A stretch of DNA of 64,000 nucleotides from SIG452 sp045638525 (GTDB lineage: Bacteria; Bacillota; Clostridia; UMGS1840). Below are positions 1 to 9,233 of this stretch, in pieces; positions within the stretch are counted from its first letter, which is position 1; each line of letters opens with the position of its first letter. The position numbers were made by a program, and so were the translations under genes. Location of the stretch: positions 1 to 64,000 of the forward strand of contig JAZUBQ010000004.1 in assembly GCA_045638525.1 (NCBI GenBank), in the 5' to 3' direction. The notes under the pieces were generated by a model that did not search any database, was not told where the DNA came from, and worked only from the letters and a program-made list of their open reading frames with translations.

Positions 1-2157
1 TTCTGCGGCAACCACCATCCAGGGAGCAGTTCCGGTGATATGGGAAACATTTCCCCATCCCCGTTTTTTATTTTCTACACCAACGATGTTACTTACCCAA
101 GCGTAGGGTTCGGATTTGTATACATCAACGCCAACCTTTTCGATACAATTATGGGGAAGAATGTCGTTGTAATATTTCCATGCTCTGTCAGCATTTCCTA
201 AGATTGCTTCCGCAATGACCGCCCAGGTGTGAGCGTGGCAGAATACCGCCCCGTTTTCGCCGTTCCCCGGGTTATAAGTGCTGAACGGATCCTTCACTTC
301 GGGATAAGTTTGAAATCCCGGTGCAAGCTTACGAAGCCCCATATCGGTATCCAGATATTTACTTACTGCGTCCATTCCGGCTCTCTTTTGTTCGTCACTT
401 CCTACATCGCTGATAACAGACCAGGTCTGGGAGTTAATCCACACTTTCCCAAATTCATCGGTTTCGCAACCAACGGGAGTACCATCATCTTTAAAGCATC
501 TGTACCATCATTTTCCGTTCCAGGCACATCCTAAAATGGCTTTTTCCTGCTGTTCTTTATCAATTTTAAGTTGTTCTGCAGTTTCGGTATTACCCAAAGC
601 CTCTGCCAACAAAATCAGTTTCTCCAATGCAACCACATACTGTTGTGCCGCAAAGACAGATTCTCCTTTTCCGCCTTGAGAGAATTTGCCGATAATATCG
701 TTCCAGTCACCGCGTAAAGTAAGTGGAATTCCGTTTTCACCCAAATGAGACTGTGTAAATTCCACTGCTCTTAAAAGATGCTCCCAGACACTTGCATTCC
801 CAACTGCGGTAATTCCGTCTTTTTCCAAAAACGGAACCTTTTTTTCTAAAAATTTCAAATCTGTTTCTACAGCCAAGTAATAAGCAAGCAACGGTAACCA
901 CAAATGTACATCACTTTTAATGATTTTCGTATTACACACAAACCCTTCCCGTTTGCTGGACATAGGTGTGCAGGAGCCATCTTCAAACTGTCTGGTTAAG
1001 AGGTATAAAAGCATTTCCTCTGCCATTTCGGGATTGGTGTGACACACCGCCAACATATCCTGCGCACTGTCACGAGTGCCAATCTGACGAACTCCCGGTG
1101 CCATCGCATTGACAGAACGGGAATACAAAGCTGTTTGCAATGCATTAACAGGTCCCCAGATGTTAATCTGCCGCTGGGCATCTTTATCGGGAATATAACA
1201 AGTGAATTTATCAAAATATGTATCAAACCATTCTTTGATTTTACCATACTGCACGCTGATTTCGTCAGTCGTTCTGAATTTTTGTAACAGCTCATTTGCC
1301 TGAGCTTTTGCTTGTTCTGCTTCCAACAAAGCACCTTGGGTAAGTCCCAGATAAAATCTGGTTTTTTCACTCTGTTCACCGCCAACATTCATTGTGATAT
1401 GAAGGGCTGCACAAGGGTTACCGGAATGAATTTCATCGTTGCCGCAAATTCCGTTTTCCACAGCAACCGGATTGTTTTCATATCGGTAATTCCCCACAAA
1501 AGCATCTCGGTCCCCGCTGAAACTTGTTACCTCACTGTCCGATGCAAACCATACCAGAGGCAAGGTCTTTTTCTCGGTTTCATTTTTGGGATAATGAAAC
1601 ATATACATCACAGACTGAGAGGTTTCATCGAACCAGGTTTTTAACATATGTCTCCAGTAGTAACCTGATTCCTCATCACCGTGCCAGGAAAATTGTGCCA
1701 ATTCAACATAAGCAAACACATCAAAATTCTTTACTTCTTTTCCGTTGTTCTTTAATGTAAAGTCCCAAACCATCACATCATAGTCCGGAGTAATATACAG
1801 TTTTAAAAACGCCTCATAATTTCCGTTTTTGGCATAAAATGCAGTTTCGCCCTGACCGTGCTCACAATACCAATCGTCTAAGGTTGTTTCCGCCGGTCTG
1901 AAGGAAGGAGACCACACGGTTCCATCCTCGTTTTTTATGTAAATATAGAAACCGGGACTGTCAATCGGCAAATGATTCATTCTGTATCGGGAAATCCGAA
2001 GATTGATGGCATCACGATACCACAAAAACCCTCCGCCAACCTGAGATACGATTGCGTGCAAATTCCCATTTGTCAAATAACTGATCCACGGCGATGGAAG
2101 ATCCGTCTTTTTGATTTTTATTGTTCTCTCACTGTCACAAAATACATAATGGCTCAT
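1..2157 (-). pseudogene. GH94 glycoside phosphorylase (cellobiose phosphorylase-like), interrupted by an in-frame TGA, cut by window edge
   Basis: GH94 enzymes split beta-glucosides with inorganic phosphate to give a sugar 1-phosphate, in the cytoplasm. The start at 2157 has a strong AAAGGAG site. Codons 1-549 show the N-terminal beta-sandwich region and the (alpha/alpha)6 barrel with the DWND motif (about residues 484-487) that carries the general acid. Codon 550 is TGA (508-510). The same frame then continues open to position 1 with clear family sequence: WYRCFKDDGTPVG, PGNGENGAVFCHAHTW, and HITGTAPWM near the edge. Both sides are well conserved, so the break is recent, is a sequence error, or is read through. 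It is the last gene after the YesM/YesN pair, 118 bases beyond it. The family call is strong; the exact disaccharide specificity cannot be told. Confidence 0.85.
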
Positions 2158-2275
2158 TCGTCCCTGCTCCTTTTCAAATCATTTCGGATTCTTATATTTT
2201 AACATCCCCCACCACAGCATCAATGAACAAAACTTGTGAATCAAAGCACATTTCCTTGTTCAAGACCGGGTGACT

Positions 2276-3979
2276 TTATGAGCTGATTTTTTTGATTCTG
2301 ACGGTAACCGAAGTATCCGAACCGTATTCACTTTCAATGGTAATACCGCAGTCTTCCCCGTAGAACATCCGGATTCGTTCGTTCACATTTTTCAGCCCAA
2401 AACCGGAACTTGATTGTAGGAGCAGCGTGTCGATTTTATCTTTTGCAATGCCACCGCCGTTATCATTGATGACAAAGACAATATACTCACCTTCACTGTA
2501 TCCCACAATATTTATCATATTGTTATGCTCTGAGGTTTTATCCTTAAATCCGTGTTTTACCGAATTTTCAACAATAGGTTGCATTATCATTTTTAAAATA
2601 TTGCCATCCAAGATATCTTCCGGGATATCCCACATAAAATCAATATCCTTATCAAACCTTAAATTCTGTAAGTGAATATATAATTCTACATGACGTAATT
2701 CTTCCTGAACTGTCATCAAATCTTTTCCGTGATTTAAAGATAACTTGTAATACTCTGACATCCATCTCGCAACATCTGAAATTTCGGGCTGATTGTTGAT
2801 GATTGCCAAGCTGTTCACAATTTCTAATGTGTTATATAAAAAATGCGGATTGATTTGTTCTCTTAAAATCTTAAGTTCCAGACGCTTGGTTCTGTCAGCA
2901 TTTCTTTTTTGTTCTTCTAAAATTTCTTCAAACTCGTGCAATAAATTATTGTATCCTTCAATACTTCGGTCCACGTCGTCATAAACACCGTCAATGAGAA
3001 TCGGTTCAAAATTTCGGTCTTTGATTTTCGCCATATGACGAATCAGACGCACCAGTTTGTTTGTGATGGAATTGGTAATCGTCCGAGATGCCAGAATTCC
3101 CAACAGAAGCAGTATCAATGAAATACCCAAAGTAATAAAAACAATGGTATAATAGGGTTTCATCATATCGTCAATGGATACCTGGCTTACCAAGGATAAG
3201 TCCGAATGAGAAACATCCACACGGAATGTTTTGTAATTGTCGGAAGAAATCCGTTCATCCAACTGTGTAACCACTTCCCCTTGAGAGTTTTCCAAATATA
3301 GGATACTGTTTTCCGACAGCTTACTGTTTTGCAGTAAATCATAAATAAACTCTTCTGAAATGGAGATATGCATCACACCGATGATTTCCTGATAATTTTT
3401 AGAAGAACGAATCACCTGAATGTGATGAAATGACTTGTCCTTTGTCATTTCGTCACCAAAATAGGAATTATCCAGGAACACGGAACTCATTCCCTCATTA
3501 GACAACTTCTCCATCCATTTGGATGACATCAACTGATCCCAAGGATAGGACGAACGGCTTTCCACATCATACACATAACCGCTTCGCATATAAATCTTGA
3601 TATTCTCGATATTATACGCTTCCTGAATTTCGTTCAAACGCCCCATCATATATTTGTACTCGGTGTAACCGCGTAACAGCACCTGATCATCACGACCAAC
3701 AAAATCTTCCCTCGACTGAATCAAATCAATGATTCGTGTGTCTCTGGTCACTTCGTCAAAGGCTTTTTTATTGTCCGAAACAACTCTGTCTAATATAATC
3801 TGGGTCTGTGCGATATTCTGATTTGCCAGATCTGAAGTCTGATTGGAAAAGTACATCCGCACACAAAAAGATACTGCGATAATATTGACTAAAATCATCA
3901 CCGCAACAATTGTGATATAAAGCATCAACAATTTATCTTTCCACGAAAATTTATTGGAAATCCAGACTAATCGTTTCAT
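2276..3979 (-). CDS. YesM-type sensor histidine kinase
   Basis: Membrane sensor of a carbohydrate-type two-component system, 567 aa. It has a first membrane segment at about 18-40, an extracellular sensing region at about 41-275, and a second membrane segment at about 277-299. A HAMP-like linker and coiled coil follow, then the His_kinase box INPHFLYN with the phospho-acceptor His379. The ATPase domain shows the N box (QPIVENSVKHG), DNGGGI and GFGLKNVNERI. This is the LytS/YesM class, not the HisKA class. The start overlaps the stop of the response regulator by four bases (ATGA), so the two are translationally coupled. The neighbouring transporter and phosphorylases suggest it senses an extracellular oligosaccharide or a binding-protein complex. 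The ligand is unknown. Confidence 0.93.
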   Translation of the reverse strand: MKRLVWISNKFSWKDKLLMLYITIVAVMILVNIIAVSFCVRMYFSNQTSDLANQNIAQTQIILDRVVSDNKKAFDEVTRDTRIIDLIQSREDFVGRDDQVLLRGYTEYKYMMGRLNEIQEAYNIENIKIYMRSGYVYDVESRSSYPWDQLMSSKWMEKLSNEGMSSVFLDNSYFGDEMTKDKSFHHIQVIRSSKNYQEIIGVMHISISEEFIYDLLQNSKLSENSILYLENSQGEVVTQLDERISSDNYKTFRVDVSHSDLSLVSQVSIDDMMKPYYTIVFITLGISLILLLLGILASRTITNSITNKLVRLIRHMAKIKDRNFEPILIDGVYDDVDRSIEGYNNLLHEFEEILEEQKRNADRTKRLELKILREQINPHFLYNTLEIVNSLAIINNQPEISDVARWMSEYYKLSLNHGKDLMTVQEELRHVELYIHLQNLRFDKDIDFMWDIPEDILDGNILKMIMQPIVENSVKHGFKDKTSEHNNMINIVGYSEGEYIVFVINDNGGGIAKDKIDTLLLQSSSGFGLKNVNERIRMFYGEDCGITIESEYGSDTSVTVRIKKISS

Positions 3980-5475
3980 TTCCCTACACTCTTTCTATAT
4001 TCTTTTGTGGTCATTCCGGTTTGTTTTTTGAAGATTCTGTAAAAATAATTACCGTCTTCATAGCCAACCAATCTCCCGATTTCGTCAGCATTATATTTAC
4101 CGGACCGAATATACTCTTTGGCTCTTTCGATTCTGAATTCCGTTAAATAGGCATTGATTGTAACGCCGCACACTTTTTTAAAATGGGTGCTTAAATAGCT
4201 GACATTCAGATGAACGTGATCTGCAATGTCTTTTACGGATAAATCCGCATTTCGGTAGTTTCCCATAATAAATTTTTTCGCCATTGTAACAACATCATCC
4301 GCTACACTTTTTTCGTTGCAGAAAATTCTGATCATATTTTCTAATTGCTCCATGAGACGGTCAAACGAAAAAATCTGATTCACATCAATATACAAAGGCT
4401 GTTTTAATAAAATATTATTCCTTCCACAATACAGATTAATCTGGTATAAAATACTTTCAATCAACTGAACTGCCGCTTGTTTGCTGATGTTCCCCTGTTT
4501 CTTGATATTGCGTGCAACCTCGCGAACATAGCCAAGCAAGGAATCCTCATTTTGTTTTTCCAACAATTCAATAAAATGATTGGTGATTTCAAACACATTG
4601 ATATCTTCGGATTTTGCGTCTGCCTTCTCAGAGGAATAAATATGATATCCATCAAAAAATCCTTTGTTTAATCCTGCGATTGCCGACTGATAGGAAGCCG
4701 GAATTTCACGCCAGTCGGATGCACGGGCTCCGATGCCGACCATCATATGGTCGCCGATTTCCAGTTGCTCCATTACATCTGAAATAGCTGTTCTTAACAA
4801 ATCTGTCAAAAAATTCTCTTGTCCACCGGCAATCAGAACAAATTCTTTTCGGGTCAGAAGTTCATACTTAATTCTCATATCGTGTAATTTGGATGCGAGA
4901 CTACTGATGAATTGATTTCTTACAAAAGCATCCAAAATTACTTCTCCGGCAAAACAAACAACAGCATAATATGCACAATCATACAAATGACTGTTTTGAT
5001 ATAATCCCTGCGCTTCTTCGTTCTTATATTCATCAAGCAAAAATTCAACCAAATGCTCCGTTTTGGCAATATTGGTATACAAGTCCATTTTGCTCGCTTT
5101 ATTTTCGGTAGCTATAATCTGTTCCTGAATGATGCCCAAAATCAAATCTTTATCAATCGGTTTTTCAATATAGCCCAACACTTTCATATTGATGGCTGCT
5201 TTTAAATATTCTTTTTCATCATATGCACTTACATAAACAATTTTACATTCCGGATGAATTTCTAAAATCTCCTTACTTAATTCAATTCCGTTCATATCTC
5301 CCAGACAGATATCAGAGATGAGTAAGTCGATCCGATTTTTTCGCACGATTTGTAATGCTCGTTGGGCACTATGTGCGGTATAGATATGACATTGTCCCAC
5401 AAATTCATTGGTAATCATATAACTCAATGATTTTCTGATAGAAACCTCATCATCAACGATCAGTATATTCATCAT
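3976..5475 (-). CDS. YesN-type response regulator, receiver plus AraC-type DNA-binding domain
   Basis: Transcription activator of 499 aa. The N-terminal receiver has the acidic pair D8/D9, phospho-acceptor D55 (SDICLGD), the conserved S83 (VSAYD) and K105 (EKP). A long middle region (about 125-385) is typical of YesN proteins and has no motif I can name. The C-terminus carries two AraC helix-turn-helix units (SVKDIADHVHLNVSYLSTHF and the EIGRLVGYEDGNYFYRIFKK region). AAAGGAG sits six to seven bases before the first of two adjacent ATGs. It is co-transcribed with the kinase and separated from the upstream GH130 by a terminator, with its own extended -10 promoter. It probably controls the glycan operon upstream. 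Confidence 0.93.
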   Translation of the reverse strand: MMNILIVDDEVSIRKSLSYMITNEFVGQCHIYTAHSAQRALQIVRKNRIDLLISDICLGDMNGIELSKEILEIHPECKIVYVSAYDEKEYLKAAINMKVLGYIEKPIDKDLILGIIQEQIIATENKASKMDLYTNIAKTEHLVEFLLDEYKNEEAQGLYQNSHLYDCAYYAVVCFAGEVILDAFVRNQFISSLASKLHDMRIKYELLTRKEFVLIAGGQENFLTDLLRTAISDVMEQLEIGDHMMVGIGARASDWREIPASYQSAIAGLNKGFFDGYHIYSSEKADAKSEDINVFEITNHFIELLEKQNEDSLLGYVREVARNIKKQGNISKQAAVQLIESILYQINLYCGRNNILLKQPLYIDVNQIFSFDRLMEQLENMIRIFCNEKSVADDVVTMAKKFIMGNYRNADLSVKDIADHVHLNVSYLSTHFKKVCGVTINAYLTEFRIERAKEYIRSGKYNADEIGRLVGYEDGNYFYRIFKKQTGMTTKEYRKSVGK

Positions 5476-5510
5476 TGTAGTCTCCTTTCGTACCGGTTTT
5501 TGTTATCACA

Positions 5511-5519
5511 ATTATAACA
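5511..5519 (-). promoter_or_regulatory. Extended -10 promoter for the response regulator/kinase/GH94 unit
   Basis: On the minus strand TGTTATAAT is a perfect extended -10 box about 35 bases before the response-regulator start. A TTGTCA lies 20 bases upstream, too far for a good -35, which suits an extended -10 promoter. It follows the terminator at 5622-5654, so the regulators can be expressed apart from the large operon. Confidence 0.5.
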
Positions 5520-5621
5520 CTATGCAAAATAAGGTTTGACAAATGACTTTTTTAAAACACTGTAATTATACAACAAATATTCTGCAATCACAACAATTAC
5601 CGGTATGTTTATTTTAAGGTA

Positions 5622-5654
5622 AATTAAGCCATGGAGAAAATCCATGGCTTAATT
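5622..5654 (-). terminator. Intrinsic terminator-like hairpin after the first-edge GH130
   Basis: Perfect 14-bp inverted repeat (AATTAAGCCATGGA and its complement) with a five-base loop, ten bases after the GH130 stop on the minus strand. The stem's own ends are AT-rich, but the U-tract is short. It probably marks the end of the large glycan operon. An operator role is possible because the sequence is a perfect palindrome. Confidence 0.6.
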
Positions 5655-5664
5655 CGGCAGACTA

Positions 5665-6618
5665 TTATATTTGTTTTATACACGCCTCAACAAGCTCTGA
5701 CAAACTACCTTTAGCCATGCAAATATAATTATCACAAGCACCGTAATATACTGTAATTTCGTCCTTTTCTTCATCTGCAAGTGCACCACACGCAAAAACA
5801 GTATTATCACAGTTACCGTGTTTTTCATATTCTTCTTCAGGAGCAAGAATATAACTGTTTGTTTTGCCGATTACTTTCCAGGGTTCTTCCAAATCCAGTA
5901 AAATCGCACCAAGATAATAGGTTCTTCCGCCGGACGGAGTGAATACCCCGTGCATAATATCCAGCCAACCTTTACTGGTTTTAATCGGAGGAGTGGGACC
6001 GATTTTAGACACATTCCAAAAACGGTAACCGGGCTCTAACACAGGTTTGAATTCGCCCCAATGCACTAAATCTTCACTTGCTGAAATCCAGATATCACAA
6101 GAGTCATATCCTCCGCCCGGTCTGTCAAGCTTGTAATATTTTCCATTGATTTTTTCCGGAAACAAGGAGGCACCTCTGTTTTTGGGAGCTGTGATAATAT
6201 CAATGGGAGTGTAGGTTTCAAAATCTTTTGTCATCCCCAACATTCCAACGGGAGACTGATATCCTTTCACCATCACGGGAGTGATAATATAGTAAGTGTC
6301 CCCAATCTGAGTGATACGATTATCAATAAAATGATGATAAAGCTCTGCACCGTATAAATCCTTCGGTGCATAAATAAAGTCTTTATCGCTGAGTGTAAAA
6401 TTGATTCCGTCTTTACTTCTTGCAATTCTTGTTTGTCCAACATCTCTACCGTAACCTTGTGTTGCTGCGTGTTCCACAACGGATACCAGCATAATGTATT
6501 CGTCTTTATACTTCACAACAGAAGGATTATAAAGCTGTGCAATGCCGGGATAATCTTTTACGTGCAAAATAGGATTATTTTCATATCGTTTTAAAATTCT
6601 TGTTGCATCTTTCATCAT
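5665..6618 (-). CDS. Divergent GH130 family beta-mannoside phosphorylase-like protein
   Basis: GH130 enzymes phosphorolyse beta-mannosides to mannose 1-phosphate; the fold is a five-bladed propeller. Family signatures include NPSVVKYKDEYIML, LFPEKINGKYYKLDRP, GPTPPIKTSKGWLDIMHG, and YYLGAILLDLEEPWKVIG. The catalytic motif, usually EDPRI, reads IDNRI here: the key Asp (about residue 99) is kept, but the preceding Glu and following Pro are lost, so specificity may differ from known GH130 members. The frame is open from a GTG at 6624. I chose ATG 6618, which follows GGGTG and lies just beyond the stop of the DUF4832 gene (6629). It is the last gene of the large glycan operon. No signal peptide, so cytoplasmic. 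Confidence 0.87.
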   Translation of the reverse strand: MMKDATRILKRYENNPILHVKDYPGIAQLYNPSVVKYKDEYIMLVSVVEHAATQGYGRDVGQTRIARSKDGINFTLSDKDFIYAPKDLYGAELYHHFIDNRITQIGDTYYIITPVMVKGYQSPVGMLGMTKDFETYTPIDIITAPKNRGASLFPEKINGKYYKLDRPGGGYDSCDIWISASEDLVHWGEFKPVLEPGYRFWNVSKIGPTPPIKTSKGWLDIMHGVFTPSGGRTYYLGAILLDLEEPWKVIGKTNSYILAPEEEYEKHGNCDNTVFACGALADEEKDEITVYYGACDNYICMAKGSLSELVEACIKQI

Positions 6619-6628
6619 ATTCACCCAC

Positions 6629-9223
6629 TTAGTTTATTTTTGTAATTTTCACATCATCAAAATAAATATCTTTCGTCGTATCGCCTGAATAAAGAACGCC
6701 GTCTCGTCCCACAATCATCAAGGATGCCTGAGCCATACTATTGATGTCGGAAGCACTGACAGTGAACTCCTTCGAAATCTCAGTCCAGGAATTTCCTGCA
6801 TAATCAAAAGCAATCGTTTTGGTAGTTGCTCCGGCATTCATATATCCAAGATAGATACCAAGTCCAACGCCGTTTCTACCACGGAATTTTCCTGTCATTT
6901 TATAAGTTCCGGGGCCGTTTGCAGCCAAACGCTCGGTAATATCAATCTGCGCACCGTATAATGCCCCTTTTCGATTGTAGATTCGACCGGAATAGCTTCC
7001 GCTATACGGATTAGAAGTTGACACTGTCACATCAGCACCATTCTTACCGGTCCAGATAAATGTTTCGGGAGTAATCTGGTAATCCCCAATCAGTTCTCCA
7101 TCGGGAATATACTGTTCAGCAGCTTCATAAGAAGGAATTTCATCAATTTCTTCAGAAACTCCGTCTAATGGCAATACGCCATTGATTCCCTTTTGACTTA
7201 CAAGATTTGCCACAGGATACCAACCATTTTCCAATCGGTTCACATTGGCAATCTGATAGTCGGGTGATTCGTTTGACTTATCCAGGAACAAACCAATCGC
7301 CAGAGTGTATTCCCCATTGCCTAAATTCCACATTTTAAAGGTGTCGCTACATTCGGTCACGCTGTTTGGTGCAAAACTGTTTGCATTGGTATTCTCTAAC
7401 CAGATTCTGTTCACTTCGTCACCGTTTTCATCCAAAACAGCCAAAGCAATATAGCAATCTCTGTACAAATAACCAACGCCGAAATTTTCCCAAGTGGTAA
7501 TCACCTTACAAGAAGCACCACTTTTCACATCGGTGGAAACTTTCATATCACGAAGAGCAAATTTATACCCCATTCTGTCTGCGATATCCTGAATCACAGT
7601 TTCCTGATCGGCAATGAACAAGTCAGAATCCGATCCATACTGTCCCAAATCCATATAATTTGCAGCAGAAAGTTCAAATCCCTGAAGATAGCTTCTTTCT
7701 TTCCATGCACGATCCGCATTGTCGGACGAAATATTTTCTGCATTGCTTTTCAAGGTGGCGTATCCGGTTGCAAATTCCAATGCCACCGGTGCGTTATATT
7801 TTGCATCTAAAGTCAACCCTGCCATAGCAACATTGCTTCCGATACCGTCATTTCTAAGACCTACTCCTCTGGATACCGCATATTTTGCAATCAGTCCTGC
7901 ATCCGCAGATTTATTGACATTCATCAGTAAACTGGTTTTTTCAAAAGCATCTGCGTAAATATCAATATGCACTTTTCTGTCATCGAAAGAAAGTGCGGTG
8001 GAATTCAAGTTCCCCACATGCATTTCGCCGTAATTACCATAGGAACGAACATCGATAAATTCCACGGATTGATTACCATCGTATCGTTTTGCCAAAGCAT
8101 TCACGAAATTGGTAACTTTCTGCAAGAAAATTGTATCATTCCATACCGGAGTATACTGTACAGTTCCGCCGGATAAAGTGGTCTGGGTAAACTGCGCACC
8201 TGCATCAAATACCCATTTGGGAGTTACATAAGCTGTTGCACTTGCGGTATTGGCATTAATTACACCAAAAGCAAAACCTTTACCTTGAGATTTCCAATAG
8301 GTAATCGCATCGTCAATGGGTTTCCAATTATACACGCCTTCAGAAGGCTCAATTTCTGCCCAATGAAATCTTGCATATCCTGCAGAAGCATAGGTTAAAA
8401 CTTCTTCGGACTGTGTTCCGGATACTGCATATCTTAAATATCCTTTTCCGGGATTAGTGTAAATGGGTTCATCGGATACCGCAAGAGATAATCCAATTTC
8501 TTTCGATTGTTCCACAGAAAACAAGTTATCTCTCAACGGTTTTAAATTGTTCATAGAATCCAGAATATAAATTTCCAACTTCCCGTTTTCAGGGAAAGAA
8601 ACATCGAAATTTAACGGAATTGTCTGATCAAAGTCAATACTACCATTGTATACAGGTGTCAAAGAATCTAACACATCTTGCACTTTCACCGCCGCAAGGA
8701 TAACTGTATCCAAAGATGCGGCACCTTTGCCGGTAATATCAAAGGAAATATTGACATTCCGTTTGTATAATTGGGAAATTGTTTCTTCGTTTAACGGAGC
8801 TTTCTCTCCTTCACCGACAGAGTACTGCAGGTTTTCAATATATACCTGACATTTTCTGTCATAAATTGACTTAGGTGTAAGTGTCAACATTTTCTGATTT
8901 GCAACATTTACGGTAATGGTATATTCATCGCAAAATCTACCTTTTGGCATACGAAAAACGAAGGTATAATCCAATGCACCATACTCGTTCACCTTAGGCT
9001 GTGCAAAGTAAACCGGTATGATAGGATTTTTGGAATCAAACATCGCCAATGATGCTTCTTTTCCAATGTATGCATCCAATCCGTCGATGTATAAAGACAC
9101 ACTCTGTGTATCCTCGTTATACATAGCTTGTGAAATGGCATCATCTGTTGCAGAACATACCGAAAACGAAGTCCACACAATGATGAAACAAAATAACAAA
9201 GATAAAAATCTTTTAATTTTCAT
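6629..9223 (-). CDS. Secreted DUF4874/DUF4832-type protein with C-terminal carbohydrate-binding-like domain
   Basis: 864 aa. Residues 1-25 are a signal peptide (ending near VCSA). Residues 26-245 form a beta-rich, Ig-like N-terminal region. From about 254 (TNPGKGYLRYA) to about 700 lies a domain resembling the DUF4874/DUF4832 pair: the PGKGW/Y opening, WAEIEPSEGVYNW, a TPKWVFDAGA block, RSYGNYGEMH, and MDLGQYG are shared with the next gene. The acid-rich barrel-like pattern looks like a (beta/alpha)8 glycosidase-type fold, an inference only. Residues about 720-864 look like a CBM4/9 (CenC-like) sugar-binding sandwich ending IYFDDVKITKI. No SLH or LPXTG anchor is visible. The start has AGAGGT. 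It lies ten bases after its paralogue, in one operon. Enzymatic activity is unproven. Confidence 0.8.
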   Translation of the reverse strand: MKIKRFLSLLFCFIIVWTSFSVCSATDDAISQAMYNEDTQSVSLYIDGLDAYIGKEASLAMFDSKNPIIPVYFAQPKVNEYGALDYTFVFRMPKGRFCDEYTITVNVANQKMLTLTPKSIYDRKCQVYIENLQYSVGEGEKAPLNEETISQLYKRNVNISFDITGKGAASLDTVILAAVKVQDVLDSLTPVYNGSIDFDQTIPLNFDVSFPENGKLEIYILDSMNNLKPLRDNLFSVEQSKEIGLSLAVSDEPIYTNPGKGYLRYAVSGTQSEEVLTYASAGYARFHWAEIEPSEGVYNWKPIDDAITYWKSQGKGFAFGVINANTASATAYVTPKWVFDAGAQFTQTTLSGGTVQYTPVWNDTIFLQKVTNFVNALAKRYDGNQSVEFIDVRSYGNYGEMHVGNLNSTALSFDDRKVHIDIYADAFEKTSLLMNVNKSADAGLIAKYAVSRGVGLRNDGIGSNVAMAGLTLDAKYNAPVALEFATGYATLKSNAENISSDNADRAWKERSYLQGFELSAANYMDLGQYGSDSDLFIADQETVIQDIADRMGYKFALRDMKVSTDVKSGASCKVITTWENFGVGYLYRDCYIALAVLDENGDEVNRIWLENTNANSFAPNSVTECSDTFKMWNLGNGEYTLAIGLFLDKSNESPDYQIANVNRLENGWYPVANLVSQKGINGVLPLDGVSEEIDEIPSYEAAEQYIPDGELIGDYQITPETFIWTGKNGADVTVSTSNPYSGSYSGRIYNRKGALYGAQIDITERLAANGPGTYKMTGKFRGRNGVGLGIYLGYMNAGATTKTIAFDYAGNSWTEISKEFTVSASDINSMAQASLMIVGRDGVLYSGDTTKDIYFDDVKITKIN

Positions 9224-9233
9224 TTTCTACCTC

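Noticed and set aside
508..510. TGA in GH94 as selenocysteine
   Set aside because: No convincing hairpin follows the TGA in the minus strand, and the family has Trp, not Cys, at this place.
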